Shown here: positions 53,769 to 64,000 of the stretch, piece by piece
How positions within the stretch are numbered: the first letter of the stretch is position 1
Layout of the letters: every line of letters starts with the position of its first letter
Assembly: GCA_003254905.1 (NCBI GenBank)
Contig: QANU01030383.1
Coordinates: forward strand, 124,001-188,000
From: Nissolia schottii
Lineage: Eukaryota > Streptophyta > Magnoliopsida > Fabales > Fabaceae
DNA: 64,000 nt
Direction of reading: 5' to 3'
Translations under genes and position numbers: made by a program
Notes under the pieces: model-generated
Told to the model about the DNA's origin: nothing
The model's database searches: none
What the model saw: only the letters and a program-made list of their open reading frames with translations

Positions 53769-54461
53769 TTTTAATGTGTAACCCATTAAATATCCACAAT
53801 ATTGCAATAAGGTTCAAACTGCTTTCATCTTATAAAGTGACCCTTTAACCAACGACCAAAGAAGCACCCGATGCATGATGATCATTGCTCACAGGAGCAT
53901 CGGAAAGTGTTTTTACAAAATTCACAAACAGAAGCTACTAACAAGTAACAAGTACCTAGAAGGGAAGACCATCCCTGAGTCGCAACAGTAACAAGCTTAT
54001 GATTGAAATAATTATAATCCCATATCTTTGTTCTAAAGCAGATTGGAAAATGACCACCCAATGGAAAAAAGAAAGAAAAAAAAAAAAAGACATATCCACA
54101 CAGACCCACTAGTCACCAAGAATTTTTCCGTGTGGTCATGGAATGACGGATTAAATATGCTTGATTTGCATGGTGATAATTCAAATTAGTGGTGAATCTT
54201 GTTATCGGTAAAAGCTCAAAAATGTATTATATTTATTTATTTATTGTACTAAAGAATATATTTAACATAGAACCCTATAAATAATTATCTCTCTCAAAAA
54301 AGATTAAGTTAATGAAAAAATAATTTAATGATTTTATATTTGAACATGCCTTGTTTTACGTAAGTTCTCTTGACTTGTAATATAAATAATTTAAAAAAAT
54401 GAAGACGACAAAGATCAAAATAGACTTGTAATGTAATTTTTTTTAAAAATGAGGACGACAG

Positions 54462-54501
<40 letters not shown>

Positions 54502-54548
54502 CATTCTAGTTTTAAGAATTTCTCTCACTTTGTTACAAGCAAGAGTTA
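53769..54548. other. Intergenic, no gene; (AC)n(AT)n microsatellite
   Basis: AT-rich DNA. A compound repeat at about 54461-54502 runs from AC units into AT units. The minus-strand 75-codon frame at 53882-54109 has no recognisable motif. Confidence 0.6.
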
Positions 54549-54872
54549 GGGTAAATATTCAATTTATATATAAGTTCAATTACTCATAACATTTTTAATT
54601 TCATGACATCAATTTGATCCTGAAAATTTTAATTAGTCTTAACATTTTAAAATTTAGCAATTAATTAAATCTCATTAATTTGATCCACATAATGGTTAGA
54701 ATAAATTAATATCAAATCATAATTAAAATGTTAAAACTAAATTAATGTCAAATCTTGCTTTTAAAACTAAATTAATGTAAAAAAAAATTATTATAACTTG
54801 CCAAAAATTATATCAAGACTAAATTCACCTCAAAATAAAAATATTACAACTAAATTATTTACTCAAGCAGTT
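54549..54872. mobile_element. Small MITE-like inverted-repeat element
   Basis: The left end (gggtaaatattcaatttata) and the right end read back (GAGTAAATAATTTAGTTGTA) are similar. The interior repeats actaaattaatgt-like motifs. About 320 bp, AT-rich and non-coding. Boundaries are approximate. Confidence 0.45.
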
Positions 54873-57000
54873 AACTAGCTTGGCAGGCAGGATGTACGGG
54901 GTAAGGGGTAAGGGGTAACGTGGGCACACACTGACTTTATTCATCTGACTCTCTGCATGATATGGTACTTTGGTTGGGTCCCGGTGTTGTGGGGGGTGTG
55001 ATCTTCACGCCAACTATATCCCTATGACATGTATGTTATTCACCCTTAGTTAAGTTAGTGGATAAAGAAAGATAGCATCCCTAGTTTCTCTTTCGGGTGT
55101 CACCCTTCTCCTGAAAGCTTTTCCAGTTTATTCCCCCTGCCAACCCGCCTAGTTGTGGAATATAATTTCAAAGTTCGAATTTAACCGATGATAGCAACCC
55201 TAATTTGAAACGAAGGAACCTAATAAATTTATTAGGGGAGTACTAGGGATGGTAAGAAGAAAATTGCATTGCATGCATGTAGATCATAAAGTAGAGGAAT
55301 TATTACATAGTATGTTGTTGAAATATCAGGTGGAATTGTACACTAATCCATTCACCAAGGTGATATTTAAGCCTTAACTCGTGATGAGATGCATCCTTCA
55401 CTTACATATATTCATTTTTTTTTTTTTTGGATAGCATCCATCTGAGGAGATACGTATTGCATCACTAACATGTGGTAATATATATATATAATTTCTACAC
55501 GAGATAAAGGATTCATTTAATTATTTTATTTATGGGGGTAAGCAACAAATTAAGTTTGAAGAGTAGACAAACTAAGTGAGACTTAGATATGATTGGGAAT
55601 AGATATAGGGTCAGTGTCGTGTAGTAGGAAAAGAAAAGGAAGGAGACACATGAGAAGCATGGAGGGTTTGGGCGCGTGATCGTGAGAGAAATGAGAAGAA
55701 TATATCCCTTGCTTGTGGGAGGAGGTTGCGTGGGTCCGTCCAATGGCAATTGGATTCAATAGGGAGGGAGGGAGTGAGAGTGTGGGGCTCATTTCATATG
55801 AAGTAGAGTGCGCTTTCGGTATGTATGCGCTCTTTATCGGGGACCCAAATATTCTCAGCAGCTTCTGTCACCTCATACCTTACTAATGCTCACGTCATCT
55901 CTCTTCTCTTCTCTTTGCATAATACTCTATGGGTACATTAAAAAAACTTGTCTGCTCTTATACAATTTATTTAATTTGTGTTTTTTCTCTCATCTTTCTC
56001 ACTCTTTCTAATGTTATTTTTATTCTTTATCTTTTTTTTCTCTCTCTCCTTTCCCATTCTTAATCCCTTCGTTTATTCTTTTTTACAAGACGTTACCAAT
56101 ATCAGAATTTTCATTTCCAATTTTAGCATATTCATTTTTGTTTTCACTTTAAACTTTTATTTTTTGTTTTTATTTTCGTTTCTGTCATATTTTTTGTTTC
56201 TGATTTTTTACAAATTTATGTATGTATATAAAAAAGTTTATAAGTTTCTGTTCAAAAGTTTGTATATATGAACATAAAAATTGTATTTGTTTTACTTGTA
56301 TTATATGAATGAACCCAAATCGCCATCAACGGCTGTCATTCTCCCAAGTCACCAGTTTCTATTGACTCTGGCCGAATCTCACCGTCCAATTTTGTCCGCC
56401 AAGATTTGGTCAAGCTGAGATAAACCAAGGATCACCAACAATTATAAGATACTCCAATGATAATGATAAAGAATGAAAATATTAATGTGTGATATCTTGT
56501 TTACTCATTATTTATAGAAACAAATTTTAATGAGTTTAATTGTGGTTTATTGTTAGTATAAAAAAATTGTATATTGGTATTCATTATGAATTGGAATACA
56601 TGAGACTTTTAAAATAGTAAAAATGAAACTTAATTACTTTTTATCATAATTAATGTTTAATAAAATTAAGAATGTAAAATAATATTATGAAAGGTGTCAT
56701 AGTCATAGATTATATACACACTCACTCATGATCGATAATATATTCTTTGAAATTCAAACAAGTTATTTGAGATGGCAAGCATACTTTGATCTCCAAGGAA
56801 GAAAATGCCACTTCAAAGACTAGCTAGAGGTGCAGTGCAGAGACTCTGCCAGAGAAGAAATAGTTTTACAAGCGGTTCAAATGAGCCGAACTAATAGGAA
56901 GAAAAGAAAAACCTATATTTTATTCTTTAAATTAGAAAATCTTTTATTTTAATTAAATATTATTTTTTTTGTTCAATAAATTTCCATTTTTTTCAAAAAA
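54873..57000. other. Intergenic DNA upstream of the Dof gene; no gene recognised
   Basis: It contains pyrimidine-rich stretches (about 55890-56200) and AT-rich DNA. Open frames here are low-complexity (Phe/Leu/Ser-rich) and not credible genes. Distal Dof promoter elements may lie here but none stands out. Confidence 0.55.
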
Positions 57001-57478
57001 AATATATAAAGAATTTGTCGTGGATCACACAAAGAAGAGAGGAAACATAAGATTAAGATTAGAGGAGGGGACAGGATGAGGCCCACCATTGTTGTCACCG
57101 ACGGGGGGCAGACAACAAGAAGGCTGGCGTGGTAGCACCTCTCTCTCACTCGCTCACCTTTTTCTTCCCTTCTTATTCACTTGTCCGTCCCTCCCACGTA
57201 GCAACACACTCTCACACAAACACACTTATGCTCCTTCCTTCACCTCTCTTCTTCTTCTTCTCTTCACAGCAAGAATCTTCTCATCGCCTATTAACACTTC
57301 CTATTCCTCATATCCCTCATCTTTCCCAGTGCAATGCAGTTCACTAATTAATTAAACGTGCTAGTACGTAGTAGTAGTGGTGGTGCCGTTTTAGAGTAGA
57401 AATTAACAAAGTAGTGCACACTGCTGTAGCTAGCAGAAGAGATCAAGAACAAGGCCTCCTAAATTGGTGTCTGCATTA
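57001..57478 (+). promoter_or_regulatory. Putative Dof promoter TATA box and 5' leader
   Basis: AATATATAAAGAA at about 57000-57012 is a reasonable TATA box about 470 bp before the start codon. It is followed by a long CT-rich leader (57137-57300), common in plant 5' UTRs. I see no ATG-started frame that clearly overlaps the Dof start. Transcript evidence would be needed to fix the start site. Confidence 0.35.
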
Positions 57479-59370
57479 ATGGGTTTGTCTTCTCTTCACG
57501 TCTGCATGGATTCGTCAGATCACTGGTTGCAGGTATGCCATTTGTATGCACATCTCATGAAAATAATAATAATGCATATATAGCATATATAAGTATGGGG
57601 AAAATAATATTATATATATATATATATATATATCCGCAATATAATCAATTTCTTAAAAGAATAAAAAATTTGTTTAGGAAGGATCGTTTGAGGATAAACT
57701 ATTTCAAACTCCAAAATAAAAAGCCAATTCAGATACACTTTTACATCTGATTTTCTTTGTCATTCTCGGATAGCTTCCACATTGAGAATGCATTGGATGA
57801 TAAATTCAAACTCTACTTATTCCTCATATGTAATTCTCACACATTGTTATTCCAAATCAGTGGTGAAAAAATTGACTCAGCAAGAGGGAGGTTTTGCTCG
57901 TGTTTTCCATCTAGGCATATTGTAATTATTTTGTAATATTCAGTTCAACAGTAACTGTGTGTGTATATATACAGATACATACAGTCTTGCACTTTAATTG
58001 TAACATATTTCGACTTTGCTTTCTGAGTTGGAAATAAGTATATATGCTATGGTTCAAAGGGATGGGAGAAGAAAAAGCCAAAGAAAAGAAAATTAGGAGT
58101 AACCAAAAAGAGAACAAAAAAGTATTAAAAAAGACATACATGTATGACAATATATATACATACATATATATACACACACACACACACATATATATATATC
58201 CAACATGACAACAGATTTTACAGTGCATAAACATCACATTGTCATCATCATATATATGCATATTCGCTCCTCAATTATAATTTTGATTTCTTTTCTTTGA
58301 CACAAAACAATTAATGTCAGGGCACAATTCATGAGGAGTCAGGTATGGACTCTTCTTCTTCACCATCAGCCGGGGACATGATGCTCACCTGCTCAACAAG
58401 GCCCGGAGCCAATGGCGGCGGCGCGGCCGCTGGCATGATGGAGAGGAGGCTGAGACCCCCACATCACGACCAAGCACAAAAGTGCCCAAGGTGCGACTCA
58501 ACCCACACCAAGTTCTGCTACTACAACAACTACAGCCTCTCCCAGCCAAGGTACTTTTGCAAGACTTGCAGGAGGTACTGGACCAAAGGTGGGACTCTCC
58601 GGAACATTCCCGTCGGCGGCGGCTGCAGAAAGAACAAGAAAGTCTCTTCCAACAAGAAATCATCATCATCATCATCATCCAACAACAACAACAACGATAA
58701 CCTCCATAATTTATCCAATAATAACAACCAGAACCAATTGGCATTAATGCACCCCAATGGTAATGGACCTTCCTTATTGTACCACCACAGCCCTAAGGAT
58801 CTTCAACTTTCATTCCCAGATGTGCAGTTTTCCCATCTAAGCAATTTTCTTGGGGCTAATGGGGGTTTAGGGAACCCTAATTTCATGCTAGAGAGCCCTA
58901 CGCCTATTGACTTCATGGAGAGCAAGTTGGAGGGCATAATTGGAAGCACAAGTTCTTCTAGGAACTTTGACTTTTTTGGGAGTAATGTCGGTGGTGGTGA
59001 CAATATTGGCATGGCTGTTGGGCTTGGTGATAACAACATTGGTGTCTTGCCATCAAATAGTTTTCATGGATTTGGTGCCATGTCACTCAATGATGGTGGT
59101 AATTATATGATGGACTCATCATCATGCCAGAGGCTGATGCTGCCATATGATCATCATCATCATGGTGGTGGTGAGGAGCATGATAGTAATGCCCAAATTG
59201 ATGTGAAGCCAAACCCTAAGCTGTTGTCCCTTGAGTGGCAGCAGGACCAGCAGGGCTGCTCTGATCATGCAGGGAAGGAGTCTTCATTTGGGTATCACCT
59301 TAACGGTCCAGGATCATGGTCTGGCATGATCAACGGCTACGGATCTTCCACTACAAACCCTTTGGTCTAA
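57479..59370 (+). CDS. DOF5.6: Dof zinc-finger transcription factor, DOF5.6/HCA2-like (2 exons)
   Basis: A plant-specific nuclear transcription factor that binds AAAG-type sites. Exon 1 is 57479-57532 (18 codons, [18 protein letters not shown]). A 788-nt GT-AG phase-0 intron follows, then exon 2, 58321-59370. The protein is 367 residues. The Dof finger spans about residues 72-125, with zinc ligands C73, C76, C98 and C101 in CX2CX21CX2C spacing and the usual [20 protein letters not shown] end. After it come Ser and Asn runs (about 132-143), a [15 protein letters not shown] motif (about 314-328) and the terminus [18 protein letters not shown]. The conserved N-terminal peptide, the KPNPKLLSL motif and this C terminus match Arabidopsis DOF5.6 (HIGH CAMBIAL ACTIVITY 2), which promotes interfascicular cambium. 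The ATG at 58345 is internal; starting there would lose the conserved 26-residue N terminus. Confidence 0.93.
57533..58320 (+). other. Dof gene intron 1 with AT and AC microsatellites
   Basis: The donor is CAG|GTATGC and the acceptor AATGTCAG|GGC. The intron contains an (AT)n at about 57609-57632 and a mixed (AC)n(AT)n at about 58165-58199. No element or coding remnant was recognised. Confidence 0.85.
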
Positions 59371-60325
59371 TTAGAGTCTTAATTAAGCTATCTCATCTGT
59401 GCCAAAAAAAATTTATATATGCTCTTGCAACAAGAAATTTCTCTTGCTTTTGATCCATTTATTCTTTAACACACCAGTGAATATGAGTCATTTTATCTCC
59501 TAAACTACTAACATTCACTGACATGTTAAGCAATGAATGAATGAATCAGAAAAAGAGAAATCTCTTACTTGAAGAGCATATTTGTGTAAGAATTGCTCCA
59601 CTCTCTCTTGGCTTGGTTTGATTAATGACCCTAATCAACCACTTTCCAAATATATTATAATATAGTATTACTATGTATACATTAAGCCTTTTGATAGGGG
59701 AGGGTTTTAATTGCTTTTATTTAGGGTGGTCTTGATATGAGATTTCTATTGACTTGTAACAAAGAAGGGTGGTGTGTGAATGAGAAGCTTAAGAGTCCAA
59801 AGAGCCTGCCTTGGTGGGTTGTCTTTTGGTTTACATACACGCATATGTATGTATGTAGTTGTGTGTCTTTATGTGTGACACGTCATATGGTTAAGCTTTA
59901 GATTCTTATGATGTAACATCAAAGAAGATATGGTAGTTCTCTTGTTTCAGTAAAAGAAAATGCAGTAGTACTATATACTATTTCATTATCTTTATGAATG
60001 AATTAAAGACCTTTGTCTCTTTATGCTTGTGGGGTTGGTTGTTTGTTTCCTTAATTATTACTATTTGTTCTGACTTGTTATAAGCTTGCTGCCTCCTAAG
60101 ACATTTTAACTTTTTTAAGTGATTTAAGGGACCAATAGTTTTCATGGAGTAATGGAAGTTCAGTAATCCCGAGGTTGATGAATTTTGAATGTTTCAGTGA
60201 CACTTTGGACATGTTTTGTTACAAGTTGGAGGACTTAAGAAGGAAAGTAAACGAGAACATTTGTTTGTACACAAAAAGAATAAAAAGAATGTGTTTGAAA
60301 GATAATGTTATTTATATATCAAAAT
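59371..60325. other. Dof 3' flank, no further gene recognised
   Basis: The Dof 3' UTR and intergenic DNA. No convincing polyadenylation signal could be singled out. The 72-codon plus-strand frame at 60175-60393 runs into the CACTA end and has no known motif. Confidence 0.5.
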
Positions 60326-61814
60326 CACTACAAGAAAAACATCAAATATCGATGGAATTACCAAGGGCTATTTTCCGTCGACACTTCCAATGAATTTTGT
60401 AGATATACACATTGGCAGTAGATTATTTAGCCAATAACTACTAACGCATTTCGTATACGTTGCAAATCCTTGAGCCATTTTGCTCCAAATGATCTATTGA
60501 CGGATTAACCCGTCTGCAATAATAAAAAATATATATTTTTAATTATTTTTGTGGTATTGCTGACAAATTTGGTTACCCAAATCTGTTGACATTTAAATTT
60601 TGCCATTGGCAAAAAGATTACCAAATTCATGAAATGTGGCGTTTAATCAAATGTATTACTGACGAATTTTGATGAGAAATCCGTTGGCAACTTTGAGATA
60701 AGAAAAGCACACAAGCTTTGATTCGACCATTCTATTTTTCACTATTCTCTCTACCACTCCTCTTTATCTCTCCTTTCCTTTCCTCCTCCACTACCTCTAG
60801 CCACCACTATAACATTCCACATTTTCGTTATACAAAATATTGTCTTTCTGCATAGTAAACAACATATTGCATTATACTGTTACACCGGTATCTGTCTGAA
60901 CTCTACAACCGCATAACACATTATAATAATATAGTCAAATAATAAGATAACATAACCCAATCATCTAATAGGACTAAACAATAGTCAGCTTAAAAGTCAA
61001 ATAGTTAGTTCAACAGTCAGTTGCTGTTCTAATAAACAACTGTCAATTCTCTCGAGTCAACTCTTTGACCAGGGAGAAGAACTCACCGGAAAGTGGCGGA
61101 TAAGCGACCTGCTTGGTAAAAATTAATTTAATAACACCTTGAGCGATTAATGAAGGCAAAGTCCAAGATGGTGGTTGTCAGCTTGGTGATAGTCAACTTG
61201 AGACCCACCATCTATTGGGCCAAATCATTATTATTCTCATGCCAAGTGCATGACTACCACCATCTTGGACTTTGTCTTTATTCACTCTCTCAATTAATGT
61301 CACGTCAGCCCGCCGGCAAAAATTAAACTAACTGACAAAAGCTTTGCATGACGGAGGAGTATGGGGAGGATAAATAGGAGAGTATGGTGCAGGTGCAGGT
61401 GCAGGAAGGTAGGGGAAAAGGGATTTTATAGTCATCGATGAGGACATTACCGTCGGACAGTACCGACGGTAAAAGGCGGTAAATAATATTAATGGTGAAT
61501 TTGAACGTTATGGAAAACGCAAAAAAATATTTCCGAGGCAGTTATTGTCAGTTTTAGCCGACAGTGCATTGAAATTTATGGCGTCTTTGTTGGAATAAGT
61601 AACTTCTTTTTCCAAAGCATTACCGTCGTAAATATGTGACGGTATACCGTTGGAATTATCGGCAATCAGTTTATCCGACGGTTATCGGCTCATAAATTCC
61701 CGATTTTTTCAGTGACCCGTTTACCGTCGGTTGCGTGGAATCTGCCGACGGTAAAATTGTCGAATATTGTCCGACGGTAATATTTTGATGGTAATAGACA
61801 ACTTTCCTTTAGTG
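60326..61814. mobile_element. Non-autonomous CACTA (En/Spm-type) element
   Basis: The left terminus CACTACAAGAAAAACATC is the classic plant CACTA end. The right terminus read back is CACTAAAGGAAAGTTG, matching at about 10 of the first 13 positions. The right subterminal 370 bp carry at least six ACCGTCGG / CCGACGGT motifs in both orientations (about 61450-61775), the expected transposase-binding array; the left side has weaker versions (CCGTCGAC, TTGACGG). At 1,489 bp and without transposase it depends on a partner. A 3-bp target duplication is not clear (aat versus att). Confidence 0.85.
61146..61298. repeat. Inverted repeat (hairpin) inside the CACTA element
   Basis: A 25-bp arm holding AAAGTCCAAGATGGTGGT (61156-61180) pairs with ACCACCATCTTGGACTTT (in 61251-61275) with two mismatches. 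The loop is about 70 bp. ATTAAT at the outer edges extends the symmetry. Confidence 0.9.
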
Positions 61815-61815
61815 A

Positions 61816-64000
61816 TTTGTTTGCGTTGTTGCTAGTCATATCTTAATGGCAATCACCCTTTTCCAATTTCTGGCTTCTTGGCAACTTCATGAGAGTTTTT
61901 CGAATTTTCTTTGAAGTGTTTGGGAGGTTAATGGAAACCTTCAAAATAATATTTTTAAATTCACTGATAAAGTCAAAGTGTGCAATAAGGAGGTTTTTGG
62001 CCACGTTAGAAGAAAGAAAGATCATCTATTTATCCGGTTGGAAGGTGTTGCAAAGTACAGTGATGCTCACACTAACCCTTTTCTCATGAAGCTTAATAAG
62101 GATTTTTGGAAAGAGTGTGAGGGGCTCTTAGTTCAAGAAGAGGTCTACTAGAAGCAAATGTATAGATGCAATTGGATTAATTTTGGGATAGAAATACTAC
62201 TTACTTCCATACCAAAGTTGTGGGTAGGAAGTTGAGAAACAAAATTGGGATGCTTAAAAATGCTTCTAGGGACTGGATTGATGATATGACATCTTTTGAG
62301 ACCATGAAAATCTTGTTTGTCTCTGACTTATATAAAGATGACACTGATTGTGTTGAGTATCCTATCAATGGGACATCTCCTAGTCTTTCTCCTAATGAGG
62401 TGGAGGATTTGGCCAAGTCGATATCTGATTAAGAAATTCGTTTGGCTGTGTTCTTTATGAGTAGCCTGAAAGTGCCTGGTCCAAATTGTCTCCCCCACTG
62501 TTTTACCAAAAGAATTTGCGAGGTGTGGGGATTTCGCTCATCCAATGGATTAATTAATGATGTTTTTGCTAATCCGAAAATTATTGGTAATGTTAATGGC
62601 ACCCTTATCCCCTTATTCCTAAAGTTGATATTCCTAAAAATTTTGCTCATTTTAAACCCATCTCTCTTTATAATGTGAATTACAAAGTTATTACTAAAAT
62701 TGTAGCTACAAGAATTAAAAGTGTGATGGAGAAGTTGATTAGCCCGACTCAAAGTAGTTGCCTAAGAGGTCATTCATTCGATGAAAACCAAAAAGGGCCA
62801 AAAAGGGTTTATGGCTATTAAGTTAGATATGGAAAAAGCTTATGATATGCTCAAATGGAATTTTATCAAATGATAAATTTCAGGACATTGGTTTCCCTAA
62901 CGTCATGGTCAATCTTATTTGGCACTACATTTCTTCCAGCATGATGAGTCTTATTTGGAATGGGGCTATGACGAATAGCTTCAAACCATCTAGGGGTGTT
63001 AGACAAGGGGATCCTCTTTCTCCCTACCTTTTCGTGCTTTGTATTGAGCAGTTATCTCAAATGATTTAAGCTTCTGTTGATATTGGTTCCTAGGAGCCTA
63101 TTAGGCTGTCAGGATCAAAACTTTCACATCTTTGTTTTGTGAATGACCTCGTACTCTTCATCACTACAACCATGGACAAAGTTGAAACCATTAAAGGTAT
63201 CTTAATTTATTTTGTGCTAGCTGTAGTCAAAAAATTAATTTAAATAAATCATGTGTTTTCTTTTTAAGAAATATTAACCATGGCAGGAAAACGAAGCTTA
63301 GTAATGCAACGCTCACTTTTGATTTGGGCCCTATTTGGGATTGCCTATTCTCCATGATTATTGCAAATTTCAGGATTTTCAGTATATCATTGATAAGATG
63401 CAAAGCAAGTTGGACGGATGGTAATCTAGTACTCTTTCTTGCAGGTCGTATCACTCTTGCCCAATCAACTATGGTCAAGTGTGTGATAGGATTGAACAGA
63501 TATGTCACATTTTATATGGGGAGGAATTCGTGTAAGTTGGAATAAAATATGTCATCCTAAAAGTAAGGGAGGCCTGGGATTTAGAAAATCTAGGGACTTA
63601 AATGGGGTCTTTCTTATGAAGCTCGTCTAGGGTCTTGTCACACGTCAAAAAACATTGTGGGTTAATATCATGCGCTCTAAGTACTCTTATGGCTCTGAGG
63701 ATCTCCCTGTCATTTGTTACAAGAATGTCACCTCTAATTCTTGGAGAGGAATGTTTGTATGTGGCCTATGGTTAGCAACAACATTATCTAAAGTCGGGAG
63801 ATGGGCATTTGGTTAGATTTTGGCACAACCACTAGATAACTAGCATTAACAAGTTGAATGACTTTGTTCTCCAGCCTCTTGACACCACAAACAGTAATGT
63901 TGCAGTGGTAGATTTCTCAATAAACAGTAATCAGGATTAGGTAAAGTTTTACAATTTCTTGACCCTGATTTAGTGGATATTATTTTTTCTATTAAAGCTC
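61816..64000 (+). mobile_element. L1-type LINE ORF2 (decayed), runs off the right edge
   Basis: The plus strand shows the linker between endonuclease and reverse transcriptase (about 61960-62440; CNWINFG, then TTYFHTKVVGRKLRNKIGML-like). Reverse-transcriptase motifs follow: PISLYNVNYKVI-like at about 62655-62690, LDMEKAYDMLKWNF at about 62826-62866, GVRQGDPLSPYLFVL at about 62995-63040, and the catalytic box. The box reads FVND (63136-63147) where active LINEs have FADD, so one catalytic Asp is lost. Several stops (for example after WNF) split the frame. The C-terminal part continues past 64000. Confidence 0.87.

Noticed and set aside
55978-56271. 97-codon Phe/Leu-rich frame as a membrane protein
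   Set aside because: It comes from a T-rich low-complexity stretch with no start context or homology; hydrophobicity follows from base composition.
58385-59039. Antisense frames over the Dof exon (119, 75 and 78 codons)
   Set aside because: Their Cys-, Asp- and Leu-rich content is the mirror of the Dof Ser/Asn and zinc-finger codons. They are shadows.
1-64000. CRISPR arrays, tRNA or rRNA genes
   Set aside because: No regular spaced repeats of CRISPR type. The only tRNA-like words are the reverse-transcription primer sites in the TRIM and the Copia LTR. A full tRNA scan by eye is not reliable, so a covariance search is needed to exclude one.

Overview
The window is nuclear DNA of a flowering plant, most likely a eudicot. 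The evidence is two plant genes split by GT-AG introns, AT-rich intergenic DNA, and typical plant mobile elements: L1-type and RTE-type LINEs, a TRIM, a CACTA element, Mutator-like and MITE-like inverted-repeat elements, and Copia and Gypsy remains. I cannot name the species. There are no bacterial operons, CRISPR arrays or rRNA genes.

Positions 1-37193 (minus strand) hold the 5' part of ATM, the DNA-damage checkpoint kinase. I could place 41 consecutive coding exons, from the start codon at 37193-37191 down to 440. Together they make 1,706 uninterrupted codons with compatible phases at every junction. This is the N-terminal TAN motif and helical-repeat solenoid; the FAT, kinase and FATC parts lie beyond the left edge. 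The exons are 42-601 nt, while the introns have grown to several kb by insertions. These include a complete TRIM (intron 1), a near-perfect 462-bp tandem duplication and a LINE (intron 3), at least ten further LINE fragments, a nested LINE composite (intron 31), and TIR elements plus Copia and Gypsy-like remains (introns 38 and 39).

Positions 37194-49150 are a graveyard of mobile elements. A plus-strand LINE 3' part (about 37955-40310) is followed by a minus-strand LINE (about 40536-48946) that is split by a 3.24-kb solo LTR with a perfect 5-bp target duplication. The minus-strand LINE is bracketed by about 200-bp direct repeats. Positions 49150-57000 are AT-rich intergenic DNA with microsatellites, two MITE-like inverted-repeat elements and one undetermined base.

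Positions 57479-59370 (plus strand) hold a two-exon Dof zinc-finger transcription factor, closest to Arabidopsis DOF5.6/HCA2, a regulator of vascular cambium. Downstream lie a non-autonomous CACTA element (60326-61814) and a decayed L1-type LINE that runs off the right edge.

I see no functional link between ATM and the Dof gene beyond being neighbours. I found no new biological system. The more unusual signals are structural: the sense-strand bias of LINE fragments in ATM introns, the fresh intronic duplication, the nested LINE, the very long direct repeats around a LINE, and a palindrome-pair tandem repeat inside the solo LTR.
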